Assembly (NCBI GenBank): GCA_903937325.1
Contig: CAIZYV010000092.1
Span: 1-9,961, forward strand
DNA from: Candidatus Falkowiibacteriota bacterium
GTDB taxonomy: Bacteria > Patescibacteriota > Patescibacteriia > Patescibacteriales > UBA12465
DNA length: 9,961 nt
Reading direction: 5' to 3'
The notes beneath the pieces are model-generated. The model was not told where the DNA came from, searched no databases, and worked only from the letters and a program-made list of their open reading frames with translations. The translations under genes were made by a program, and so were the position numbers. Below, one piece after another: positions 1-7,148 of the stretch. Position 1 is the stretch's first letter; every line of letters begins with the position of its first letter.

Positions 1-650
1 ACACTACGTGGAATAACTGAACGAAAAATACGATTAGGAAAATACTTATATAATTCTTCCATCACAGACTCTGATAATTTATTACGCCTATCAAACATGG
101 TAATTACCGCGCCCATGATTCCTAATTCTGGCTTTAAATTATTCTGAACTAAACTAATTGTTTCTAATAGCTGACTTAACCCCTCAAGAGCAAAATATTC
201 GCTCTGAATTGGTATTAAAACTTCATCAGCGGCAACTAAACTATTAACAGTTAAAAGTCCTAAAGAAGGTGGCCCATCAATTATAATAAAGTCATATTCT
301 TTTTTAGCTTCTTCTAAAATATGAGCTAAACGAAACTCGCGATTTTCCATACTAACCAAATCGATTCCCGCGCCAGCTAAAGCCAAGGTTGCAGGAGCAA
401 TTTTAAAACCAGACTGCATAGTTCGTTTAATAATCTGATGAAAGGGTTTATCGCCCACTAAAGCTTCATAAATTCCAAATTCTAAATTACGATGGTCTAT
501 TCCTAAACCTGAAGTAGCATTTGCTTGAGGGTCAACATCAACAAGAAGCACTTGTTTGCCCAAATGGGCTAAATAAGCGCTTAAATTAACGGCGGTTGTT
601 GTTTTACCAACTCCACCTTTCTGATTTACGACCGCAATTACTTTACCCAT
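1..650 (-). CDS. parA: ParA/Soj-type chromosome partitioning ATPase, C-terminus cut by window edge
   Basis: This is a deviant Walker-type ATPase of the ParA/Soj (MinD superfamily) group, which binds DNA non-specifically as an ATP dimer and works with ParB in chromosome or plasmid segregation. I translated it from the ATG at 648-650; 216 codons are present with no stop before the edge. It shows the deviant Walker A box KGGVGKTT (residues 11-18), the A' motif LLVDVDPQAN (35-44), the Walker B stretch FIIIDGPPSLGLLT (121-134), and a late TMFDRRNKLSESV motif typical of Soj. Family members are about 250-260 aa, so some 40 residues are missing. A parB gene would be expected just outside the window, but that is an inference. 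There is no Shine-Dalgarno motif upstream of the ATG. A good promoter lies at 676-704 and predicts a leader of about 19 nt. ParA proteins of plasmids or mobile elements cannot be excluded by this fragment alone. Confidence 0.95.
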   Translation of the reverse strand, partial: MGKVIAVVNQKGGVGKTTTAVNLSAYLAHLGKQVLLVDVDPQANATSGLGIDHRNLEFGIYEALVGDKPFHQIIKRTMQSGFKIAPATLALAGAGIDLVSMENREFRLAHILEEAKKEYDFIIIDGPPSLGLLTVNSLVAADEVLIPIQSEYFALEGLSQLLETISLVQNNLKPELGIMGAVITMFDRRNKLSESVMEELYKYFPNRIFRSVIPRS

Positions 651-675
651 AAGTTAAATGAATTTATATACGACA

Positions 676-704
676 ATTATATATTAAAGCTTTCCTTTTG
701 ACAA
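676..704 (-). promoter_or_regulatory. Promoter of parA (TTGTCA-17-TATAAT)
   Basis: Read on the minus strand, a -35 hexamer TTGTCA (699-704) and a perfect -10 TATAAT (676-681) are separated by exactly 17 bp. Transcription would start near 669, giving a leader of about 19 nt before the ATG at 650. Its -35 box overlaps the -35 box of the divergent tRNA-Leu promoter. The call rests on sequence match only. Confidence 0.7.
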
Positions 705-726
705 TTAAAAGGATATTTATTATACT
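698..726 (+). promoter_or_regulatory. Promoter of tRNA-Leu (TTGACA-17-TATACT)
   Basis: A perfect -35 TTGACA (698-703) and a -10 TATACT (721-726) are spaced by 17 bp, a near-consensus housekeeping sigma factor promoter. The start would fall near 733, leaving a 5' leader of about 38 nt to be trimmed by RNase P before the mature tRNA at 771. The -35 box sits on the same TTGACAA heptamer (698-704) used on the other strand by the parA promoter. Confidence 0.75.
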
Positions 727-770
727 AAAATTCGTAATATATAAGAGTCGCAAGTAAATTTAATGCATAG

Positions 771-854
771 GCCGCGGTGGCGGAATTGGTAGACGCGCAC
801 GACTCAAACTCGTGTGGGGGCGACTTCATGAGGGTTCGATTCCCTCTCGCGGCA
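771..854 (+). tRNA. tRNA-Leu, anticodon CAA (reads UUG)
   Basis: The 84-nt sequence folds as a class II tRNA. The acceptor stem GCCGCGG pairs with TCGCGGC (last pair G-U). The D arm is GCG...CGC with GGTAGA in the loop. The anticodon stem CACGA/TCGTG encloses the loop CTCAAAC, which gives anticodon CAA. A long variable arm of about 15 nt can form a short stem, as expected for leucine tRNAs. The T arm is GAGGG-TTCGATT-CCCTC, and the discriminator base is A73. The next bases are CAT, so the 3' CCA is not encoded and would have to be added by a CCA-adding enzyme. It is followed at once by an intrinsic terminator, so it is a single-gene transcript. Confidence 0.96.
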
Positions 855-857
855 CAT

Positions 858-883
858 AAAAAGACCCGTAAGGGTCTTTTTTT
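858..883 (+). terminator. Bidirectional intrinsic terminator between tRNA-Leu and the 117-aa gene
   Basis: The hairpin AAAAAGACCC (858-867), loop GTAA, GGGTCTTTTT (872-881) is followed by more T residues on the plus strand, just 3 nt after the tRNA end. On the minus strand the same stem ends in a U5 run, so it can also stop transcription from the convergent gene whose stop codon is at 905. Stem length and T runs on both sides support use in both directions. Confidence 0.85.
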
Positions 884-904
884 ATATCATTACACACGGA
901 GTTC

Positions 905-1258
905 TTATCTAATCTTCTGAAACCTAACTGTAAATAAGGGCTCGTATTCAACTTGATTATCATCCATTACCTTTATTTCCTCTCCTTTAGTCAGCTGTGT
1001 TAAAGCAATATCGCTAAGCATTTGTTTGTCACCGGCAATGTTGAGCTTTAAGCCTTCAAGCTTATCAAATTCTTCTTTTAAATCAGCTTTAACGCCAGCT
1101 TCAATCTGTTTCTTCTTAATTTTTAAAACATCCAATTCTTCGACAACTTGATGATAATTACCGTTAACTGCCAAAGCTTCGCGATACATTTTTTTCAGTT
1201 CTCGTTGATTCTTTTGTTGTTCCTGTAAGCGTTTAAAAACTTCGTTCAATTTGGACAT
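905..1258 (-). CDS. Conserved-looking small coiled-coil protein of unknown function
   Basis: I do not recognise this 117-aa protein. It is soluble (no signal peptide or membrane segment) and very rich in Lys, Glu, Leu and Gln. Residues 1-75 have the pattern of a long amphipathic helix with Leu/Val heptads, for example LNEVFKRLQEQQKNQ and VVEELDVLKIKKKQIE, suggesting a coiled coil. Residues 88-117 look like a short mixed or beta segment ending in FTVRFQKIR. It begins with an ATG (1256-1258) and ends in TAA. No Shine-Dalgarno motif precedes it, but a perfect extended -10 promoter (TGCTATAAT, 1291-1299) lies 33 bp upstream of the start codon. It is transcribed alone, between the mnmA terminator and a shared terminator at 858-881. 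It could be a nucleoid, cytoskeletal or scaffold protein, but nothing in the sequence decides this. Confidence 0.8.
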   Translation of the reverse strand: MSKLNEVFKRLQEQQKNQRELKKMYREALAVNGNYHQVVEELDVLKIKKKQIEAGVKADLKEEFDKLEGLKLNIAGDKQMLSDIALTQLTKGEEIKVMDDNQVEYEPLFTVRFQKIR

Positions 1259-1290
1259 AATAAATAAATTTTAAGATTAAGAATAGAGAG

Positions 1291-1299
1291 ATTATAGCA
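1291..1299 (-). promoter_or_regulatory. Extended -10 promoter of the 117-aa gene
   Basis: The minus strand reads TGCTATAAT, a perfect extended -10 element (TGn plus TATAAT, -10 at 1291-1296). No good -35 box is found 17 bp upstream (TTTATT), which is acceptable for extended -10 promoters. The predicted start near 1284 gives a leader of about 26 nt. Confidence 0.6.
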
Positions 1300-1315
1300 T
1301 AAGCCAAGGAGAAAA

Positions 1316-1336
1316 TAAAAAGACCTAAAAAGGCCT
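1316..1336 (-). terminator. Intrinsic terminator of the glycan-dtd-mnmA operon
   Basis: On the minus strand AGGCCT (1336-1331), loop TTTT, AGGTCT (1326-1321) forms a 6-bp stem with one G-U pair, followed by TTTTA. It lies 18 nt past the mnmA stop codon and before the promoter of the next gene, so it most likely ends the five-gene transcript. The stem is short, so some read-through is possible. Confidence 0.65.
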
Positions 1337-1354
1337 ATTTTTATTAATATATTC

Positions 1355-2443
1355 TTATTGAATAATTCCTCCGCCTAAGACTCGTCGTCCCTGATAGAAG
1401 ACAGCACTTTGTCCGGAAGTAACTGCGCGAGTTTTTCGACTTAAAGTAACTTTTAAAAATCCTTTCAACTTATCCTTTTCCAAAAGACAATTTAAGGGAG
1501 GGTGGCCGTAACGTATCACTACTTGGCAACGCAAAGGCAAAAGAGGCGCTTTTTTGTCCAACCAACTTAACTGCTCTACTAAAAAATCACGGCGATAAAG
1601 TAAATCATCATTCCAATTTTTCACTACCCATAGAATATTATTTTTATAATCCCTATCTACAACATAATAAGGGCCGGTGCCGCCAATTTCAATACCACGG
1701 CGCTGACCAATAGTATAAAGGGGTAACCCTTGATGTTCGCCAATAACCTTCCCTTCTTCTTGAGTTTTTATAAGGCCAGGCTGTAATTTTAAATATCTTT
1801 TTAAAAAATTATTATGCGCACCAGAGAGAAAACAAATATCTTGACTCTCTATTTTAGAAGCAGTTGGCAAGCCATATTGAGCGGCAATTTGTCTAACTTG
1901 TGGCTTTAGATAAGCGCCGAGAGGAAAGTAAAGATATTTTAATTCCGACTGCGTAAAAGTATATAAGAAGTAAGATTGATCTTTACCTGCATCCTTAGCG
2001 CGATAAACGCGCGCTTCTCCGTCTTTATCCAGCCTTTTTAAATAATGGCCGCTAGCAACACCGTCATAACCAAGAGCGCGAGCATGCTTTAAAAGCAAGC
2101 CAAGCTTAATTTTTTTATTACAGACAACGCAAGGATTAGGCGTCCGGCCGGCAGCATATTCTGCCAAAAAATAATCAACTACCGCTTCCTTGAATTCTTT
2201 AGCAAAATTCAAAGAAAATATCGGAATACCAATCAGATTGGCGACCGCCTTAGCGTCCATAAAAGACTCAAGCGAACAGCATTTATTCTCCGCCTTATCT
2301 TCAGCCTTGTCATCTTTCCAAAAATTCAAAAAAACCCCAGCGACTTCATGTCCTTGATTTTTTAGTAATTGCGCCGCTACAGAAGAATCAACACCGCCGG
2401 ACATCGCTACTAAAATTTTAAGTTTTTTCTTTTTTATCTTCAC
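1355..2443 (-). CDS. mnmA: tRNA-specific 2-thiouridylase MnmA
   Basis: MnmA adenylates U34 of tRNA-Lys, -Glu and -Gln and transfers sulfur to make 2-thiouridine in the cytoplasm. From the GTG at 2441-2443 the protein is 362 aa, normal for the family. It has the PP-loop SGGVDSS (residues 15-21), the first catalytic cysteine in PNPCVVCN (C105), and the second in ESQDICFL (C204). Further family motifs are YTIGQRRGIE (243-252) and the C-terminal TSGQSAVFY (342-350), so the adenylation, central and C-terminal barrel domains are all present. Start choice: the frame opens further to a TTG at 2467, which would overlap dtd by 11 nt and add eight residues without similarity to the family start. The GTG sits 13 nt after the dtd stop and gives the normal N-terminus just before the PP-loop. 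No ribosome binding site supports either. It is the last gene of the operon, and its stop is TAA. Confidence 0.96.
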   Translation of the reverse strand: MKIKKKKLKILVAMSGGVDSSVAAQLLKNQGHEVAGVFLNFWKDDKAEDKAENKCCSLESFMDAKAVANLIGIPIFSLNFAKEFKEAVVDYFLAEYAAGRTPNPCVVCNKKIKLGLLLKHARALGYDGVASGHYLKRLDKDGEARVYRAKDAGKDQSYFLYTFTQSELKYLYFPLGAYLKPQVRQIAAQYGLPTASKIESQDICFLSGAHNNFLKRYLKLQPGLIKTQEEGKVIGEHQGLPLYTIGQRRGIEIGGTGPYYVVDRDYKNNILWVVKNWNDDLLYRRDFLVEQLSWLDKKAPLLPLRCQVVIRYGHPPLNCLLEKDKLKGFLKVTLSRKTRAVTSGQSAVFYQGRRVLGGGIIQ

Positions 2444-2456
2444 AATTATATTAAAA

Positions 2457-2894
2457 TTAAATCTCAAGCATCAAAGTAGTAGGGCCGTCATTTGTTAAAT
2501 CGATTTGCATATAAGCGCCAAAAGAACCTGTTTGTAATTCTAAGCCACTAGCACGCAATTCAGCCGCTACTAATTCAAATAATGGCTTCGCTTGCTCTGG
2601 GCGCGCTGAATCGATAAAACTGGGACGATTACCCCTATCAGAGTCACCATACAAAGTAAATTGGGAAACCAGGAGGATAGCTTGTTTAGTATCCAACAAA
2701 GATAAATTTAATTTACCAGTGCCATCATCAATAATCCTTAATTTAGCAATCTTATCAGCCATCTTTTTTGCCTGTAACTCAGTATCGCCAATCTTAACCG
2801 CCAACAAAACCAAAAAACCGGCTCCGATCCGGCTAATTTCTTGACCGTCGACGCTGACCGCGGCACGGCTAACTTTTTGTATTAATGCGCGCAT
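2457..2894 (-). CDS. dtd: D-aminoacyl-tRNA deacylase (DTD)
   Basis: This enzyme hydrolyses D-amino acids (and glycine mischarged on tRNA-Ala) from tRNA and so guards translation against wrong chirality. The 145-aa length is exactly typical. It begins MRALIQKVSRAAVSVDG, the family's usual first strand. It carries both signature motifs, SQFTLYGD (residues 77-84) and NDGPTT (135-140), the latter holding the Gly-cisPro dipeptide (G137-P138) that gives chiral selectivity; RPSF (90-93) is also conserved. The ATG at 2894 begins only 2 nt after the TAA of the upstream glycosyltransferase, so translation is probably coupled and there is no separate ribosome binding site. Its presence in a glycan operon is a matter of co-transcription and does not imply a role in glycan synthesis. 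Confidence 0.97.
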   Translation of the reverse strand: MRALIQKVSRAAVSVDGQEISRIGAGFLVLLAVKIGDTELQAKKMADKIAKLRIIDDGTGKLNLSLLDTKQAILLVSQFTLYGDSDRGNRPSFIDSARPEQAKPLFELVAAELRASGLELQTGSFGAYMQIDLTNDGPTTLMLEI

Positions 2895-2896
2895 AG

Positions 2897-4039
2897 TTAT
2901 AAGCTCTTAAATAATTCTAAATACTGTTTAGCCGTTTTTTCCCAAGAGAAATGACTTATTTGTTCCCGTCCGGCTTTAATTAAATGCGCTTTTAATTCGG
3001 GATTCAAAACCACCAATTCTAAAGATTTAGCAATCTCGTTTATATCATGCGGGTTAACTGTTAAAGCAGCCGAACCAACAACTTCCGGTAAACTGGAAAT
3101 ATTACTGGTAATAACGGGGAGATTGCGCGCCATCGCTTCTAGGGGTGGCAAACCGAATCCCTCGTAATAAGAAGGATAAATAAATACCTCCGCACGACTG
3201 TATAATAATTCCTTTTCACGAGCAGAAACATAACCAAGAAATTTAATATCGCGTCGATAAGGAGAATTTTCCCAAGCCTGATAAATATTGCGATTGCGCC
3301 AGCCGTTCGCTCCAGCTAAAACAAGCTGTAAATCGACTAGCGTTACATTGTCATCTCGCAAACGATTATAAGCATGGATTAAGCCGGCAATATTCTTACG
3401 TGGCTCAATTGTGCCGAGATATAAAATAAAACGTTTTTTCAGATCATGGCGACGAAAAAATATTTTTTCCTCTTCTGGGCCAGGCATAGGCACACTGGAG
3501 TTTAAACCGGAATAAATCGTGTGGACCTTTTCTTCGGGCACGCGCAAAAGTTCGATAATATCTTGCCGCGTATTTTCCGAAACGGCAACAATTGACGTGC
3601 AACCATCAACTAATTTTTTCAATGCCAAGGAGCGATGCCAAAAATTCTTACGAAAATTAAAAAACTCCGGATAATGTAAAAAGGAAATATCGTGGACGGT
3701 CAAAACATGCTTAACATCTTTAGAAAAACGGCTAAAATTAATATGTGGTGACCAAAAAACATCTGCTCCGCCGATTAAACGATCAAGTTTCGGCCAAGAT
3801 AAACCTTTCTGTAAAAAATAATTAAACAAACGATTAGGATAATGGCTGCGCTTAATTGAAAGATGGGGATGATTAAATTCTCCGATGCGAGTACTGACGT
3901 CATGGAAAGAATTATAAAAAAGACGATAAGCATTATCAGGATCAAGCCTTAGCATGGTGCGCAATAAAACCGAACTATATTCAGCTACACCGCTATATTG
4001 TTTATCCATTAATACTCGGATATCAACTCCAATTTTCAT
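2897..4039 (-). CDS. GT4-family glycosyltransferase (GT-B fold), surface glycan synthesis
   Basis: This 380-aa retaining glycosyltransferase probably adds a sugar from a nucleotide donor to a lipid-linked glycan on the cytoplasmic face of the membrane. The N-terminal Rossmann half begins MKIGVDIRVL and contains HDISFLHYPEFF (116-127), as in mannosyltransferase-like GT4 enzymes. The C-terminal half contains the donor-domain opening LYLGTIEPRKNI (206-217) and the EX7E motif EGFGLPPLE (E293 and E301), followed by the usual LPVITSNISSLPEV stretch (307-320). The length is normal, with no signal peptide and no membrane span. The exact donor and acceptor cannot be read from the sequence. It starts 10 nt after the stop of the preceding glycosyltransferase and ends 2 nt before dtd, so it belongs to the same operon. 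The ATG at 4039 has no Shine-Dalgarno motif upstream. Confidence 0.92.
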   Translation of the reverse strand: MKIGVDIRVLMDKQYSGVAEYSSVLLRTMLRLDPDNAYRLFYNSFHDVSTRIGEFNHPHLSIKRSHYPNRLFNYFLQKGLSWPKLDRLIGGADVFWSPHINFSRFSKDVKHVLTVHDISFLHYPEFFNFRKNFWHRSLALKKLVDGCTSIVAVSENTRQDIIELLRVPEEKVHTIYSGLNSSVPMPGPEEEKIFFRRHDLKKRFILYLGTIEPRKNIAGLIHAYNRLRDDNVTLVDLQLVLAGANGWRNRNIYQAWENSPYRRDIKFLGYVSAREKELLYSRAEVFIYPSYYEGFGLPPLEAMARNLPVITSNISSLPEVVGSAALTVNPHDINEIAKSLELVVLNPELKAHLIKAGREQISHFSWEKTAKQYLELFKSL

Positions 4040-4049
4040 AAGCTGATAA

Positions 4050-5186
4050 TTAAGGTCTTATCTGTTTAGATTTGATAAATGCTTCCAACTGATTTTTAAA
4101 ATTTTCTACCGAATATTGTTCAGCGTGTTCTTTAATAAAATGACTATCCCAGATTTTAGAACCATTATCAATTTCTACTAAAAAGCGGCGCAATAAAGTA
4201 ACAATGGCGATAGGAGATTGTTCTTCGAAAAAAAGGCCGGTTTTATTTTCAATCACCGTTTCTGTCGCGCCGCCACGTCGATAAGCCAAGACAGGTCGGC
4301 CGGCCGCCATCGCTTCAACCGCCGTAATACCGAAATCTTCTTCTTGCGGATTAATAAAAGCTAAAGCATGAGCGTATAAATCCGCTTTTTTCTCCTCACT
4401 GACGCGTCCCAAGAATTCAATATTCACTGCATCACCGGCTAAACGGCGCAAGCGCGGCAAATCGAGGCCGTCACCAAATATTTTTAAACGAAAATCAGGA
4501 CCAAGAACTTTAAAAGCCTGGACAACAATATCAACTCGCTTATAAGGAGCCAAGCGGCAACCGAGCAAAAAATATCTTTCCTGCCGGCTCTGCTGGCTTA
4601 AATCAGCAATCTTAAAACGATTAGTTTCGACTGGCGGATAAATAATCACTGAATCGCGTCGATAATATTTATGAATACGTGCTTGAACGGTTGCGGAGTT
4701 AGCGATAAAATGATCGACTCTCTGAGCAGCGGCAAAATCCCAAAGACGCAAGCGTCCTAGGGTAAGAGAAATCAATTTTTTCAGCCATTTATTATATTTT
4801 AACTCATTAAGATATTGATGAGCATCACTCCATAAATAACGCGTCGGCGTATGGCAATAACAAATATGTAAAGTTTCTGGTGTCGTTAAAACGCCTTTAG
4901 CAAAAGCGCTGGCGTCCGATATCACTAAATCGTAAGGACGTAAATCAAAAAATTCCACCGCCATCGGCATAAAATAAAGATACCACTTATAATGACGAAT
5001 ACCGCCGGGCAGGCGCTGAATAATTGAAGTTTCAATATGACGCCCAGCGAAATTCTTATCAACGTTCTTCTTTTCGTAGAGCAAAGTATAAATAGGAGCC
5101 TCCTTAAACATATCCGCTAAAACTTTAAGGACTTTCTCCGCTCCACCATCTTGAGCAAGATGATCATGAATCAAAGCGACTTTCAT
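4050..5186 (-). CDS. WbaZ-like GT4 glycosyltransferase
   Basis: This 378-aa GT-B enzyme resembles the WbaZ-type GT4 group (mannosyl- or related transferases of O-antigen and exopolysaccharide pathways). Features seen: the acceptor-domain start MKVALIHDHLAQDGGAEKVL with the GGAEKV loop (residues 14-19); the WbaZ-like block CYCHTPTRYLWSD (109-121); the donor-domain opening RLAPYKRVD (211-219); and the EX7E motif EDFGITAVE (E283 and E291). No membrane span is present. It lies between the sugar phosphotransferase and the second glycosyltransferase, which fits a role in the first extension steps of a lipid-linked glycan. The start ATG at 5186 lies 62 nt after the upstream stop with no Shine-Dalgarno motif. 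The sugar specificity is unknown. Stop is TAA. Confidence 0.91.
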   Translation of the reverse strand: MKVALIHDHLAQDGGAEKVLKVLADMFKEAPIYTLLYEKKNVDKNFAGRHIETSIIQRLPGGIRHYKWYLYFMPMAVEFFDLRPYDLVISDASAFAKGVLTTPETLHICYCHTPTRYLWSDAHQYLNELKYNKWLKKLISLTLGRLRLWDFAAAQRVDHFIANSATVQARIHKYYRRDSVIIYPPVETNRFKIADLSQQSRQERYFLLGCRLAPYKRVDIVVQAFKVLGPDFRLKIFGDGLDLPRLRRLAGDAVNIEFLGRVSEEKKADLYAHALAFINPQEEDFGITAVEAMAAGRPVLAYRRGGATETVIENKTGLFFEEQSPIAIVTLLRRFLVEIDNGSKIWDSHFIKEHAEQYSVENFKNQLEAFIKSKQIRP

Positions 5187-5205
5187 GTTGTATATTGACG
5201 GCCAG

Positions 5206-5229
5206 CCAAGGCAATATCTTCATCCTTGG
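5206..5229 (-). repeat. Small inverted repeat between sugar transferase and WbaZ-like gene
   Basis: CCAAGG (5206-5211) and CCTTGG (5224-5229) form a perfect 6-bp inverted repeat around a 12-nt loop in the only gap of more than 15 nt inside the operon (5187-5248). No T run follows it on the minus strand, so it is not a normal terminator. It may be an RNA processing or stability element, or chance. Confidence 0.35.
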
Positions 5230-5248
5230 TTTAAGCCGCTTATTAATC

Positions 5249-6664
5249 TTATTCCGCCTCACGATGTTTTAAAACAGCTAAAGGTGTCTTTAAAAGAATA
5301 GAAATATCTAAAAGTAAAGACCAATTCTCTAAATAATAAACGTCCAACTTAACCTCTTCTTCAAATAATAGATCGCTGCGCCCAGAAACCTGAGCCATAC
5401 CAGTTATACCAGGCTTGATTGTTAAAGTCTTGCGATGATGATGCTCATATTTTGCCACTTCTTCCGGCAGGTGTGGACGAGGGCCAACCAGACTCATCTT
5501 ACCGATAAAAACTAGGAATAATTCCGGCAGTTCGTCTAAAGACCAGCGGCGAATAATATTACCGACACGGGTCACGCGCGGATCATCTTTAATCTTAACT
5601 AAAGGCCCATCGGTGCGTAAATTACGCTCAGCCAGTTCCTTATAACGCATGCTATCAGAATTAACAATCATTGAACGAAATTTGAAATACACAAAAGGGT
5701 GGCCGCCTTCGCCGACGCGCGTTACCGGCACGCCATCGTCGCGTCGTGAAAAAAATATAGGACCACGGGAATCAAGTTTAATCATCAGGGCGACCAATAG
5801 CAATAAAGGAGAAAATAATATAATCAAAACTGAAGAACCAATAATATCAAGTACTCTCTTCAAAATGCGGCCCCAACCATCCAAAGTTGTCTTCTTAACT
5901 TCGACAATCGGCACACCAACAAGATCCGTCACTTCTGTGCGCAAAACTTTAACTTCTAAAAGATCGGCAACATATTTATAAACAAGGTGATGCTCGGAAG
6001 CAAAGTCATACAAACGCAAGGCCTCAGCCTTACTTAAATTCGGATCACTCTGCATAATTTCTTCCGCTCGAACCGTTGACATTATTTCACTTAATTCTTG
6101 AGCACTTTCTAAAGAAAAATCACGCAGACGCTTAACTACGCTATAACCAAGATAAGGATTGGCGGCAAATTCCGATAAAAGCTTATCCGTTGTCTTGCTA
6201 TTACCGACTAAAATTATCCGGCGCGAACCGATTCCATAACGATATAAACGACGACGCAACCAACGGATAAACAGATGGCCGAAACTGACATAAACAATAG
6301 AAAGCAGCCAGGCGGCGATAACAATGAAACGCGAATCAAAAAGTTCTCGCCGAAAAAAAATATAAATAGCCACTAAAGCTAGGCCGGTAGAACAAGCTAA
6401 AATAACTCGTGCCAGCTCTCTAGCGACGTTCGCCGGCCGGCGGATGCGATACATACCAGCAAAGGCAAAAACCAAAATCCAAGCGAAAGCAATTGCTAAC
6501 ACTAAAAATAAATAACTATCAAAAGGCAAATTAAAAATTACCGGCCTGATATCAGTAGAAAAACGAGAAAAACGCAAATGATAAGCAGAAACACCAGCGA
6601 GAACCAAAAGCGCATAGTCAAGCGGTAACAGCAGAAAGCTAAAAAATAGTTCCGGTTTTTTCAT
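5249..6664 (-). CDS. Polyprenyl-phosphate sugar phosphotransferase (WbaP/WcaJ type), starts glycan synthesis
   Basis: This enzyme transfers a sugar-1-phosphate from a nucleotide sugar to undecaprenyl phosphate, the priming step of surface polysaccharide synthesis at the membrane. From the ATG at 6662-6664 it is 471 aa, the normal size for full-length polyisoprenyl-phosphate hexose-1-phosphate transferases. Four hydrophobic segments (about residues 4-27, 50-71, 86-104, 112-132) precede a nucleotide-binding-like domain starting [10 protein letters not shown] re-entrant or membrane helix (about 270-294) follows [10 protein letters not shown]. The catalytic domain has KFRSM (328-332), DELPEL (377-382, the Asp-Glu pair), SLVGPRP (391-397) and [13 protein letters not shown] (417-429). 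The frame extends to a TTG at 6685, but the ATG directly before KKPELFFS is the natural start. It is the first gene of the operon and lies 57 nt past rnpB. Galactose or glucose is the usual sugar in the family; the substrate here is unknown. Confidence 0.95.
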   Translation of the reverse strand: MKKPELFFSFLLLPLDYALLVLAGVSAYHLRFSRFSTDIRPVIFNLPFDSYLFLVLAIAFAWILVFAFAGMYRIRRPANVARELARVILACSTGLALVAIYIFFRRELFDSRFIVIAAWLLSIVYVSFGHLFIRWLRRRLYRYGIGSRRIILVGNSKTTDKLLSEFAANPYLGYSVVKRLRDFSLESAQELSEIMSTVRAEEIMQSDPNLSKAEALRLYDFASEHHLVYKYVADLLEVKVLRTEVTDLVGVPIVEVKKTTLDGWGRILKRVLDIIGSSVLIILFSPLLLLVALMIKLDSRGPIFFSRRDDGVPVTRVGEGGHPFVYFKFRSMIVNSDSMRYKELAERNLRTDGPLVKIKDDPRVTRVGNIIRRWSLDELPELFLVFIGKMSLVGPRPHLPEEVAKYEHHHRKTLTIKPGITGMAQVSGRSDLLFEEEVKLDVYYLENWSLLLDISILLKTPLAVLKHREAE

Positions 6665-6721
6665 AATAATCAAAATAAAGCGCAATAAAATTTTAAATAT
6701 ATAGTAATAAAAATGTTAAGA

Positions 6722-7071
6722 GGGGCAAGCGATAAGCCGGATTCTGTCGTGAACGGCCATTTATCTAGCTCAATCGTCGCCGATTGAGTCGAGCGAGCTA
6801 CTTTTTACCTAGCGGCGAACCACCAGGCTTTGCTCTTGCTTCAGGCAGGGTTTACCGCGGACACGCCGTTACCGGCGGCCGAAACTCGTAACCCCGAAGG
6901 ATATCGAGAAACTTTTCACCTTTCTCCGCCCGAAAGCGGATAGTATTGTCTCTGTGGCACTTTCCCTAAGATTGCTCTTGGCGGGCGTTACCCGCTGCCT
7001 TTTTTGATGAAGTCCGGACTTTCCTCTTTTTTACGCCAAATAGCGTAAAAAAGCGGCCGCTTACTTGCCCC
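6722..7071 (-). ncRNA. rnpB: RNase P RNA, bacterial type A
   Basis: This is the catalytic RNA that removes 5' leaders from pre-tRNAs. On the minus strand the 350-nt sequence opens with GGGGCAAG (7071-7064), which pairs with CTTGCCCC at the 3' end (6729-6722) as helix P1. The universal 5' block GAGGAAAGTCCGGAC is at 7026-7012 and the 3' block ACAGAATCCGGCTTA at 6747-6733; together they form the P4 core region. P3 is a plain 10-bp hairpin (TTTTTTACGC/GCGTAAAAAA). A hairpin CTCAATCG-GCGA-CGATTGAG with a GNRA loop is probably P18. AGGTAA near 6810-6805 matches the L15 GGU that pairs with the tRNA CCA end. Boundaries are set by P1 and are accurate to a few bases. I see no terminator between its 3' end and the following glycan operon. 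Confidence 0.97.
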
Positions 7072-7084
7072 GATTAACATCTTT

Positions 7085-7113
7085 ATCGTACTAAAAAAGA
7101 GCCAAAAAAGCAA
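7085..7113 (-). promoter_or_regulatory. Probable rnpB promoter (TTGCTT-17-TACGAT)
   Basis: On the minus strand TTGCTT (7113-7108) and TACGAT (7090-7085) are spaced by 17 bp, with the start expected near 7078, just before the mature rnpB 5' end at 7071. A second weaker candidate lies upstream: TTGTCA (7155-7150) and TTAAAT (7132-7127), also with 17-bp spacing. Confidence 0.5.
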
Positions 7114-7148
7114 ATCTTAAAGGAATATTTAAGCTATTTTGGCAAGTA

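Noticed and set aside
2444..2467. Upstream TTG start for mnmA
   Set aside because: It would overlap dtd and add eight residues (MRFNFNII) that do not belong to the family. The GTG at 2443 gives the normal start before the PP-loop.
5206..5229. Terminator inside the glycan operon
   Set aside because: The inverted repeat has a 12-nt loop and no T run, so it does not look like an intrinsic terminator.
5649..5981. A 110-codon plus-strand open frame
   Set aside because: It lies wholly inside the conserved catalytic part of the sugar phosphotransferase on the other strand, has no promoter or domain, and its residues mirror the antisense codons.
6665..6685. Upstream TTG start for the sugar phosphotransferase
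   Set aside because: It would add seven residues before an in-frame ATG that is directly followed by the membrane segment. No ribosome binding site favours the TTG.
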